Part shown: one piece after another, positions 49,101 to 61,600 of the stretch
Numbering within the stretch: position 1 is the first letter of the stretch
How the letters are laid out: every line of letters begins with the position of its first letter
From: Stomoxys calcitrans
Taxonomy: Eukaryota; Arthropoda; Insecta; Diptera; Muscidae
DNA: 64,000 nucleotides
NCBI RefSeq assembly: GCF_963082655.1
Contig: NC_081553.1
Coordinates: forward strand, 151,707,990-151,771,989
Direction: 5' to 3'
The notes under the pieces: generated by a model
What the model was told of the DNA's origin: nothing
Database searches by the model: none
What the model saw: the letters and a program-made list of their open reading frames with translations, nothing else
Position numbers and translations under genes: made by a program

Positions 49101-51540
49101 TATTATTATTGGCTTTCAAACAAATCAATCCAATTGCAAATCGGTTAAGTCGTTTCCGAGAAAAACGAAAATTACATATTCCATCCGCACAAGTCACTTC
49201 CAGAATGAACCAACATAAAATTATACTATATCTCGGAAACTGTGAGTGCTAGGTAGAAGAAACCAGTATGGAATTGTAGATATTATTATTGGCTTTCAAA
49301 TGAATCAATCCGATTGCAAATCGCTTAAGTCGTTTCCGAGAAAATCGAAAATTACATATTCCATCCGCACAAGTCACTTCCAGAATGAACCAACATACAA
49401 TTATTCTATATCTTGGAAACTGTGAGTGCTAGGTTGACAAAACCAGTATGGAATTGTAGATATTATCATTGGCTTTCAAATGAATCAATCCGATTGCAAA
49501 TCGCTTAAGTCGTTTCCGAGAAAAACGAAAATTACATATTCCATCCGCACAAGTCACTTCCAGAATGACCCAACATAAAATAATCTATAACTCGGAAACG
49601 GTAAGTGCTAGGTAGACATAACCAGTATGGAATTGTACATATTATTATTGGCTTTCAAACAAATCAATCCAATTGCAAATCGGTTAAGTCGTTTCCGAGA
49701 AAAACGAAAATTACATATTCCATCCGCACAAGTCACTTCCAGAATGAACCAACATAAAATTATTCTATATCTCGGAAACTGTGAGTGCTAGGTAGACAAA
49801 ACCAGTATGGAATTGTAGATATTATTATTGGCTTTCAAATGAATCAATCCGATTGCAAATCGCTTAAGTCGTTTACGAGAAAATCGAAAATTACATATTC
49901 CATCCGCACAAGTCACTTCCAGAATGAACCAACATACAATTATTCTATATCTTGGAAACTGTGAGTGCTATGTTGACAAAACCAGTATGGAATTGTAGAT
50001 ATTATTATTGGCTTTCAAATGAATCACTCCGATTGCAAATCGCTTAAGTCGTTTCCGAGAAAAACGAGAATTACATATTCCATCCGCACAAGTCACTTCC
50101 AGAATGACCCAACATAAAATAATCTATAACTCGGAAACGGTAAGTGCTAGGTAGACATAACCTGTATGGAATTGTAGATATTATTATTGGCTTTCAAACA
50201 AATCAATCCAATTGCAAATCGGTTAAGTCGTTTCCGAGAAAAACGAAAATTACATATTCCATCCGCACAAGTCACTTCCAGAATGAACCAACATAAAATT
50301 ATTCTATATCTCGGAAACTGTGAGTGCTAGGTAGACAAAACCAGTATGGAATTGTAGATATTATTATTGGCTTTCAAATGAATCAATCCGATTGCAAATC
50401 GCTTAAGTCGTTTACGAGAAAATCGAAAATTACATATTCCATCCGCACAAGTCACTTCCAGAATGAACCAACATACAATTATTCTATATCTTGGAAACTG
50501 TGAGTGCTAGGTAGACAAAACCAGTATGGAATTGTAGATATTATTATTGGCTTTCAAATGAATCAATCCGATTGCAAATCGCTTAAGTCGTTTCCGAGAA
50601 AATCGAAAATTATATATTCCATATGCACAAGTCACTTCCAGAATGACCAAACCTAAAAATAATCAATATCTCGGAAACGGTAAGTGCTAGGTAGACAAAA
50701 CCAGTATGGAATTGTAGATATTATTATTAGCTTTCAAATGAATCAATCCGATTGCAAATCGCTTAAGTCGTTTCCAAGAAAAACGAAAATTTCATATTCC
50801 ATCCGCACAAGTCACTTCCAGAATGACCCAACCTAAAAATAATCTATATCTCGGAAACGGTAAGAGCTAGATTGACAAAACCAGTATTGAATTGTAGATA
50901 TTATTATTGGCTTTCAAATGAATCAATCCGATTGCAAATCGCTTAAGTCGTTCCCGAGAAAATCGAAAATTACATATTCCATCTGCACAAGTCACTTCCA
51001 GAATGACCAAACCTAAAAATAATCAATATCTCGGAAACGGTAAGTGCAAGGTAGACAAAACCAGTATGGAATTGTAGATATTATTATTGGCTTTCAAATG
51101 AATCAATCCGATTGCAAATCGCTTAAGTCGTTTCCGAGTAAAACGAAAATTACATATTCCATCCGCACAAGTAACTTCCAGAATGAGCCAACATACAATT
51201 ATTCTATATCTTGGAAACTGTGAGTGCTAGGTAGACAAAACCAGTATGGAATTGTAGATATTATTATTGGCTTTCAAATGAATTAATCCGATTGCAAATC
51301 GCTTAAGTCGTTTCCGAGAAAAACGAAAATTACATATTGCATCCGCACAAGTCACTTCCAGAATGAACCAACATAAAATTATTCTATATCTCAGAAACTG
51401 TGAGTACTAGGTAGACAAAACCAGTATGGAATTGTAGATATTATTATTGGCTTTCAAATGAATCAATCCGATTGCAAATCGCTTAAGTCGTTTCCGAGAA
51501 AAACGAAAATTACATATTGCATCCGCACAAGTCACTTCCA
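46121..51540. repeat. Satellite block duplicated from 38.5-42.9 kb (8,358-bp offset)
   Basis: From 46895 to about 51.3 kb the monomer order and rare variants repeat those of 38538-42.9 kb at 8,357-8,358 bp: GAATCACTCC (41665/50023) and TTATTAGCTTTC (42371/50729). The preceding part (from 46716, CCCAGCATTAAAT) also matches 35334 onward at 11,382 bp. A small repeated pair of CATATGC monomers lies at 46.1-46.6 kb. Confidence 0.85.
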
Positions 51541-54500
51541 GAATGAACCAACATAAAATTAGTCTATATCTCGGAAACTGTGAGGGCTAGGTAGACAAAA
51601 CCAGTATGAAATTGTAGATATTATAATTGGCTTTCAAATGAATCAATCCGATTGCAAATCGCTTAAGTCGTTTGCGAGAAAAACGAAAATTACATATTCC
51701 ATCCGCACAAGTCACTTCCAGAATGACCCAACATAAAATAATCTATAACTCGGAAACGGTAAGTGCTAGGTAGACATAACCAGTATGGAATTGTACATAT
51801 TATTATTGGCTTTCAAACAAATCAATCCAATTGCAAATCGGTTAAGTCGTTTCCGAGAAAAACGAAAATTATATATTCCATATGCACAAGTCACTTCCAG
51901 AATGACCAAACCTAAAAATAATCAATATCTCGGAAACGGTAAGTGCTAGGTAGACAAAACCAGTATGGAATTTTAGATATTATTATTGGCTTTCAAATGA
52001 ATCAATCCGATTGCAAATCGCTTAAGTCGTTTCCGAGAAAAACGAAAATTACATATTCCATCCGCACAAGTCACTTCCAGAATGACCCAACCTAAAAATA
52101 ATCTATATCTCAGAAACGGTAAGAGCTAGATTGACAAAACCAGTATGGAATTGTAGATATTATTATTGGCTTTCAAATGAATCAATCCGATTGCAAATCG
52201 CTTAAGTCGTTTCCGAGAAAATCGAAAATTATATATTCCATATGCACAAGTCACTTCCAGAATGACCAAACCTAAAAATAATCAATATCTCGGAAACGGT
52301 AAGTGCTAGGTAGACAAAACCAGTATGGAATTGTAGATATTATTATTGGCTTTCAAATGAATCAATCCGATTGCAAATCGCTTAAGTCGTTCCCGAGAAA
52401 ATCGAAAATTACATATCCCATCTGCACAAGTCACTTCCAGAATGACCAAACCTAAAAATAATCAATATCTCGGAAACGGTAAGTGCAAGGTAGACAAAAC
52501 CAGTATGGAATTGTAGATATTATTATTGGCTTTCAAATGAATCAATCCGATTGCAAATCGCTTAAGTCGTTTCCGAGGAAAACGAAAATTACATATTCCA
52601 TCCGCACAAGTAACTTCCAGAATGAACCAACATACAATTATTCTATATCTTGGAAACTGTGAGTGCTAGGTAGACAAAACCAGTATGGAATTGTAGATAT
52701 TATTATTGAATCAATCCGATTTCAAATCGCTTAAGTCGTTTCCGAGAAAATCGAAAATTATATATTCCATCCGCACAAGTCACTTCCAGAATGACCCAAC
52801 CTAAAAATAATCTATATCTCGGAAACGGTAAGAGCTAGATTGACAAACCAGTATTGAATTGTAGATATTATTATTGGCTTTCAAATGAATCAATCCGATT
52901 GCAAATCGCTTAAGTCGTTCCCGAGAAAATCGAAAATTACATATTCCATCTGCACAAGTCACTTCCAGAATGACCAAACCTAAAAATAATCAATATCTCG
53001 GAAACGGTAAAAGCTAGGTAGACAAAACCAGTATGGAATTGTGGATATTATTATTGGCTTTCAAATGAATCAATCCGATTGCAAATCGCTTAAGTCGTTT
53101 CCGAGGAAAACGAAAATTACATATTCCATCCGCACAAGTAACTTCCAGAATGAGCCAACATACAATTATTCTATATCTTGGAAACTGTGAGTGCTAGGTA
53201 GACAAAACCAGTATGGAATTGTAGATATTATTATTGGCTTTCAAATGAATCAATCCGATTGCAAATCGCTTAAGTCGTTTCCGAGAAAAACGAAAATTAC
53301 ATATTGCATCCGCACAAGTCACTTCCAGAATGAACCAACATAAAATTATTCTATATCTCGGAAACTGTGAGTACTAGGTAGACAAAACCAGTATGGAATT
53401 GTAGATATTATTATTGGCTTTCAAATGAATCAATCCGATTGCAAATCGCTTAAGTCGTTTCCGAGAAAAACGAAAATTACATATTCCATCCGCACAAGTC
53501 ACTTCCAGAATGAACCAACATAAAATTAGTCTATATCTCGGAAACTGTGAGTGCTAGGTAGACAAAACCAGTATGAAATTGTAGATATTATTATTGGCTT
53601 TCAAATGAATCAATCCGATTGCAAATCGCTTAAGTCGTTTTCGAGAAAATCGAAAATTATATATTCCATATGCACAAGTCACTTCCAGAATGACCAAACC
53701 TAAAAATAATCAATATCTCGGAAACGGTAAGTGCTAGGTAGACAAAACCAGTATGGAATTGTAGATATTATTATTGGCTTTCAAATGAATCAATCCGATT
53801 GCAAATCGCTTAAGTCGTTTCCGAGAAAAACGAAAATTACATATTCCATCCGCACAAGTCACTTCCAGAATGACCCAACCTAAAAATAATCTATATCTCG
53901 GAAACGGTAAGAGCTAGATTGACAAAACCAGTATTGAGTTGTAGATATTATTATTGGCTTTCAAATGAATCAATCCGATTGCAAATCGCTTAAGTCGTTC
54001 CCGAGAAAATCGAAAATTACATATTCCATCTGCACAAGTCACTTCCAGAATGACCAAACCTAAAAATAATCAATATCTCGGAAACGGTAAGTGCAAGGTA
54101 GACAAAACCAGTATGGAATTGTAGATATTATTATTGTCTTTCAAATGAATCAATCCGATTGCAAATCGCTTAAGTCGTTTCCGAGTAAAACGAAAATTAC
54201 ATATTCCATCCGCACAAGTAACTTCCAGAATGAGCCAACATACAATTATTCTATATCTTGGAAACTGTGAGTGCTAGGTAGACAAGACAAGTATGGAATG
54301 GTAGATATTAGTATTGGCTTTCAAATGAATCAATCCGATTGCGAATCGCTTAAGTCGTTTCCGAGAAAAACGAAAATTACATATTGCATCCGCACAAGTC
54401 ACTTCCAGAATGAACCAACATTAAATTATTCTATATCTCGGAAACTGTGAGTACTAGGTAGACAAAAGCAGTATGGAATTGTAGATATTATTATTGGCTT

Positions 54501-55640
54501 TCAAATGAATCAATCCGATTGCAAATCGCTTAAGTCGTTTCCGAGAAAAACGAAAATTACATATTGCATCCGCACAAGTCACTTCCAGAATGAACCAACA
54601 TTAAATTATTCAATATCTCGGAAACTGTGAGTGATAGGTAGACAAAACCAGTATGAAATTGTAGATATTATTATTGGCTTTCAAATGAATCAATCCGATT
54701 GCAAATCGCTTAAGTCGTTTCCGAGAAAAACGAAAATTACATATAAAATTACATCGCTTCCAGAATGACCCAACATAAAATAATCTATAACTCGGAAACG
54801 GTAAGTGCTAGGTAGACATAACCAGTATGGAATTGTAGATATTATTATTGGCTTTCAAACAAATCAATCCAATTGCAAATCGGTTAAGTCGTTTCCGAGA
54901 AAAACGAAAATTACATATTCCATCCGCACAAGTCACTTCCAGAATGAACCAACATAAAATTATACTATATCTCGGAAACTGTGAGTGCTAGGTAGAAAAA
55001 ACCAGTATGGAATTGTAAATATTATTATTGGCTTTCAAATGAATCAATCCGATTGCAAATCGCTTAAGTCGTTTCCGAGAAAAACGAAAATTACATATTC
55101 CATCCGCACAAGTCACTTCCAGAATGACCCAACATAAAATAATCTATTACTCGGAAACGGTAAGTGCTAAGTAGACATAACCAGTATGGAATTGTACATA
55201 TTATTATTGGCTTTCAAACAAATCAATCCAATTGCAAATCGGTTAAGTTGTTTCCGAGAAAAACGAAAATTACATATTCCATCCGCACAAGTCACTTCCA
55301 GAATGAACCAACATAAAATTATTCTATATCTCGGAAACTGTGAGTGCTAGGTAGACAAACCAGTATGGAATTGTATATATTATTATTGGCTTTCAAATGA
55401 ATCAATCCGATTGCAAATCGCTTAAGTCGTTTACGAGAAAATCGAAAATTACATATTCCATCCGCACAAGTCACTTCCAGAATGAACCAACATACAATTA
55501 TTCTATATCTTGGAAACTGTGAGTGCTAGGTAGACAAAACCAGTATGGAATTGTAGATATTATTATTGGCTTTCAAATGAATCAATCCGATTGCAAATCG
55601 CTTAAGTCGTTTCCGAGAAAATCGAAAATTACATATTCCA
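51541..55640. repeat. Satellite transition zone
   Basis: About 23 monomers of mixed types. The 149-bp type is missing: at 51.54 kb the AAAATTAGTC monomer directly follows the GTACTAGG type, where other blocks have a 149-bp monomer between them. It contains the fourth ACATATAAAATTACATCGC junction (54739-54761) and private variants such as GACAAGACAAG and GTATTGGC near 54285-54320. Towards the right more single-base differences appear. Confidence 0.85.
52700..52712. repeat. Private 11-bp deletion in one monomer
   Basis: TATTATTGAATCAATCCGATTT replaces TATTATTGG...AAATGAATCAATCCGATTG in this monomer, an 11-bp loss probably between short TTG/ATG matches. I find it only once in the window. Confidence 0.8.
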
Positions 55641-58600
55641 ACCGCACAAGTCACTTCCAGAATGAACCAACAAAAAATTATACTATATCTCGGAAACGGT
55701 AAGAGCTAGATTGACAAAACCAGTATGGAATTGTAGATATTATTATTGGCTTTCAAATGAATCAATCCGTTTGCAAATCGCTTAAGTCGTTTCCGAGAAA
55801 ATCGAAAATTACATATTCCATCCACACAAGTCACTTCCAGAATGACCCAACCTAAAAATAATCTATATCTCGGAAACTGTGAGTGCTAGGTATATAAAAC
55901 CAGTATGGAATTGTAGATATTATTATTGGCTTTTAAATAAATCAATCCGATTGCAAATCGTTTAAGTCGTTTCCGAGAAAAACGAAAATTACATATTCCA
56001 TCCGCACAAGTCACTTCCAGAATGAACCAACATAAAATTATTTTATATCTTTGAAACTGTGAGTGCTAGGTAGACAAAACCAGTATAAAATTGTAGATAT
56101 TTTTATTGGCTTTCAAATGAATCAATCCGATTGCAAATCGCTTAAGTCGTTTCCGAGAAAAACGAAAATTATGTATTCCATCCGCACAAGTCACTTCCAG
56201 AATGAACCAACAAAAAATTATTCTATATCTTGGAAACTGTGAGTGCTAGGTAGACAAAACCAGTATGGAATTGTAGATATTGTTATTGGCTTTCAAATGA
56301 ATCAATTCGATTGCAAATCGCTTAAGTCGTTTCCGAGAAAAACGAAAATTACATATTCCATCCGCACAAGTCACTTCCAGAATGAACCAACATAAAATTA
56401 TACTATATCGCGGAAACTGTGAGTGCTAGGTAGACAAAACCAGTATGAAATTGTAGATATTATTATTGGCTTTCAAATGAATCAATCCGATTGCAAATCG
56501 TTTAAGTCGTTTCCGAGAAAAACGAAAATTATATATTTCATCCGCACAAGTCACTTCCAGAATGAACCAACATAAAACTATACTATATCTCGGAAACGGT
56601 AAGAGCTAGATTGACAAAACCAGTATAGCATTGTAGATATTATTATTGGCTTTCAAATGAATCAATCCGATTGCAAATCGCTTTAGTCGTTTCCGAGAAA
56701 AACGAAAATTACATATTCCATCCACACAAGTCACTTCCAGAATGACCCATTCTAAAAATAATCTATATCTAGGAAACGGTAAGACCTAGGTAGACAAAAC
56801 CAGTATGGAATTGTAAATATTATTATTGGCTTTCAAATGAATCAATTCGAATGCAAATCGCTTAAGTCGTTTCCGAGAAAAACGAAAATTACATATTCCA
56901 TCCGCACAAGTCACTTCCAGAATGAACCAACATAAAATTATACTATATCGCGGAAACTGTGAGTGCTAGGTAGACAAAACCAATATGAAATTGTAGATAT
57001 TATTATTGGCTTTCAAATGAATCAATCCGATTGCAAATCGTTTAAGTCGTTTCCGAGAAAAACTAAATTACATATTCCAACCGCACAAGTCACTTCCAGA
57101 ATGAACCAACAAAAAATTATACTATATCTCGGAAACGGTAAGAGCTAGATTGACAAAACCAGTATGGAATTGTAGATATTATTATTGGCTTTCAAATGAA
57201 TCAATCCGATTGCAAATCGCTTAAGTCGTTTCCGAGAAAATCGAAAATTACATATTCCATCCACACAAGTCACTTCCAGAATGACCCAACCTAAAAATAA
57301 TCTATATCTCGGAAACGGTAAGAGCTAGGTAGACAAAACCAGTATGGAATTGTAGATATTGTTATTGGCTTTCAAATGAATCAATCCGATTTCAAATCGC
57401 TTAAGTCGTTCCCGAAAAAATCGAAAATTACATATTCCATCTGCACAAGTTACTTCCAGAAAGACCAAACCTAAACATAATCAATATCTCGGAAACGGTA
57501 AGTGCTAGGTAGACAAAACCAGTATGGAATTGTAGATATTATTATTGGCTTTCAAATGAATCAATCAGATTGCAAATCGCTTAGGTCGTTTCCGAGAAAA
57601 ACGAAAATTACATATTCCATCCGCACAAGTCACTTCCAGAATGAACCAACATAAAATTATACTATATCGCGGAAACTGTGAGTGCTAGGTAGACAAAACC
57701 AATATGAAATTGTAGATATTATTATTGGCTTTCAAATGAATAAATCCAATTGCAAATCGTTTAAGTCGTTTTCGAGAAAAAGGAAAATTACATATTCCAA
57801 CCGCACAAGTCACTTCCAGAATGACCCAACCTAAAAATAATATATATCTCGGAAACGGTAAGAGCTAGATTGACAAAACCAGTATTGAATTGTAGATATT
57901 ATTATTGGCTTTCAAATGAATCAATCCGATTCCAAATCGCTTAAGACGTTTCCGAGAAAATCGAAAATTACATATTCCATTCACACAAGTCACTTCCAGA
58001 ATGACCCAACCTAAAAATAATCTATATCTCGGAAACGGTAAGACCTAGGTAGACAAAACCAGTATGGAATTGTAGATATTGTTATTGGCTTTCAAATGAA
58101 TCAATCCGATTGCAAATCGCTTAAGTCGTTTCCGAGAAAAACGAAAATTACATATTCCATCCACACAAGTCACTTCCAGAATGACCCAACCTAAAAATAA
58201 TCTATATCTAGGAAACGGTAAGACCTAGGTAGACAAAACCAGTATGGAATTGTAAATATTATTATTGGCTTTCAAATGAATCAATTCGAATGCATATCGC
58301 TTAAGTCGTTTCCGAGAAAAACGAAAATTACATATTCCATCCGCACAAGTCACTTCCAGAATGAACCAACATAAAATTATACCATATCGCGGAAACTGTG
58401 AGTGCTAGGTAGACAAAACCAATATGAAATTGTAGATATTATTATTGGCTTTCAAATGAATCAATCCGATTGCAAATCGTTTAAGTCGTTTCCGAGAAAA
58501 ACTAAATTACATATTCCAACCGCACAAGTCACTTCCAGAATGAACCAACAAAAAATTATACTATATCTCGGAAACGGTAAGAGCTAGATTGACAAAACCA

Positions 58601-61600
58601 GTATGGAATTGTAGATATTATTATTGGCTTTCAAATGAATCAATCCGATTGCAAATCGCTTAAGTCGTTTCCGAGAAAATCGAAAATTACATATTCCATC
58701 CACACAAGTCACTTCCAGAATGACCCAACCTAAAAATAATCTATATCTCGGAAACTGTGAGTGCTAGGTAGATAAAACCAGTATGGAATTGTAGATATTA
58801 TTATTGGCTTTTAAATAAATCAATCCGATTGCAAATCGTTTAAGTCGTTTCCGAGAAAAACGAAAATTACATATTCCATCCGCACAAGTCACTTCCAGAA
58901 TGAACCAACATAAAATTATTTTATATCTTTGAAACTGTGAGTGCTAGGTAGACAAAACCAATATGAAATTGTAGATATTATTATTGGCTTTCAAATGAAT
59001 CAATCCGATTGCAAATCGTTTAAGTCGTTTCCGAGAAAAACTAAATTACATATTCCAACCGCACAAGTCACTTCCAGAATGAACCAACAAAAAATTATAC
59101 TATATCTCGGAAACGGTAAGAGCTAGATTGACAAAACCAGTATGGAATTGTAGATATTATTATTGGCTTTCAAATGAATCAATCCGATTGCAAATCGCTT
59201 AAGTCGTTTCCGAGAAAATCGAAAATTACATATTCCATCCGCACAAGTCAATTCCAGAATGAACCAACATAAAATTATACTATATCGCGGAAACTGTGAG
59301 TGCTAGTTAGACAAAACCAGTATGGAATTGTAGATATTGTTATTGGCTTTCAAATGAATCAATCCGATTTCAAATCGCTTAAGTCGTTCCCGAAAAAATC
59401 GAAAATTACATATTCCATCTGCACAAGTTACTTCCAGAAAGACCAAACCTAAACATAATCAATATCGCGGAAACTGTGAGTGCTAGTTAGACAAAACCAA
59501 TATGAAATTGTAGATATTATTATTGGCTTTCAAATGAATCAATCCGATTGCAAATCGTTTAAGTCGTTTCCGAGAAAAACTAAATTACATATTCCAACCG
59601 CACAAGTCACTTCCAGAATGAACCAACAAAAAATTATACTATATCTCGGAAACGGTAAGAGCTAGATTGACAAAACCAGTATGGAATTGTAGATATTATT
59701 ATTGGCTTTCAAATGAATCAATCCGATTGCAAATCGCTTAAGTCGTTTCCGAGAAAATCGAAAATTACATATTCCATCCACACAAGTCACTTCCAGAATG
59801 ACCCAACCTAAAAATAATCTATATCTCGGAAACGGTAAGAGCTAGGTAGACAAAACCAGTATGGAATTGTAGATATTGTTATTGGCTTTCAAATGAATCA
59901 ATCCGATTTCAAATCGCTTAAGTCGTTCCCGAAAAAATCGAAAATTACATATTCCATCTGCACAAGTTACTTCCAGAAAGACCAAACCTAAACATAATCA
60001 ATATCTCGGAAACGGTAAGTGCTAGGTAGACAAAACCAGTATGGAATTGTAGATATTATTATTGGCTTTCAAATGAATCAATCAGATTGCAAATCGCTTA
60101 GGTCGTTTCCGAGAAAAACGAAAATTACATATTCCATCCGCACAAGTCACTTCCAGAATGAACCAACATAAAATTATACTATATCGCGGAAACTGTGAGT
60201 GCTAGGTAGACAAAACCAATATGAAATTGTAGATATTATTATTGGCTTTCAAATGAATAAATCCAATTGCAAATCGTTTAAGTCGTTTCCGAGAAAAAGG
60301 AAAATTACATATTCCAACCGCACAAGTCACTTCCAGAATGACCCAACCTAAAAATAATATATATCTCGGAAACGGTAAGAGCTAGATTGACAAAACCAGT
60401 ATTGAATTGTAGATATTATTATTGGCTTTCAAATGAATCAATCCGATTCCAAATCGCTTAAGACGTTTCCGAGAAAATCGAAAATTACATATTCCATTCA
60501 CACAAGTCACTTCCAGAATGACCCAACCTAAAAATAATCTATATCTCGGAAACGGTAAGACCTAGGTAGACAAAACCAGTATGGAATTGTAGATATTGTT
60601 ATTGGCTTTCAAATGAATCAATCCGATTGCAAATCGCTTAAGTCGTTTCCGAGAAAAACGAAAATTACATATTCCATCCACACAAGTCACTTCCAGAATG
60701 ACCCAACCTAAAAATAATCTATATCTAGGAAACGGTAAGACCTAGGTAGACAAAACCAGTATGGAATTGTAAATATTATTATTGGCTTTCAAATGAATCA
60801 ATTCGAATGCATATCGCTTAAGTCGTTTCCGAGAAAAACGAAAATTACATATTCCATCCGCACAAGTCACTTCCAGAATGAACCAACATAAAATTATACC
60901 ATATCGCGGAAACTGTGAGTGCTAGGTAGACAAAACCAATATGAAATTGTAGATATTATTATTGGCTTTCAAATGAATCAATCCGATTGCAAATCGTTTA
61001 AGTCGTTTCCGAGAAAAACTAAATTACATATTCCAACCGCACAAGTCACTTCCAGAATGAACCAACAAAAAATTATACTATATCTCGGAAACGGTAAGAG
61101 CTAGATTGACAAAACCAGTATGGAATTGTAGATATTATTATTGGCTTTCAAATGAATCAATCCGATTGCAAATCGCTTAAGTCGTTTCCGAGAAAATCGA
61201 AAATTACATATTCCATCCACACAAGTCACTTCCAGAATGACCCAACCTAAAAATAATCTATATCTCGGAAACTGTGAGTGCTAGGTAGATAAAACCAGTA
61301 TGGAATTGTAGATATTATTATTGGCTTTTAAATAAATCAATCCGATTGCAAATCGTTTAAGTCGTTTCCGAGAAAAACGAAAATTACATATTCCATCCGC
61401 ACAAGTCACTTCCAGAATGAACCAACATAAAATTATTTTATATCTTTGAAACTGTGAGTGCTAGGTAGACAAAACCAATATGAAATTGTAGATATTATTA
61501 TTGGCTTTCAAATGAATCAATCCGATTGCAAATCGTTTAAGTCGTTTCCGAGAAAAACTAAATTACATATTCCAACCGCACAAGTCACTTCCAGAATGAA

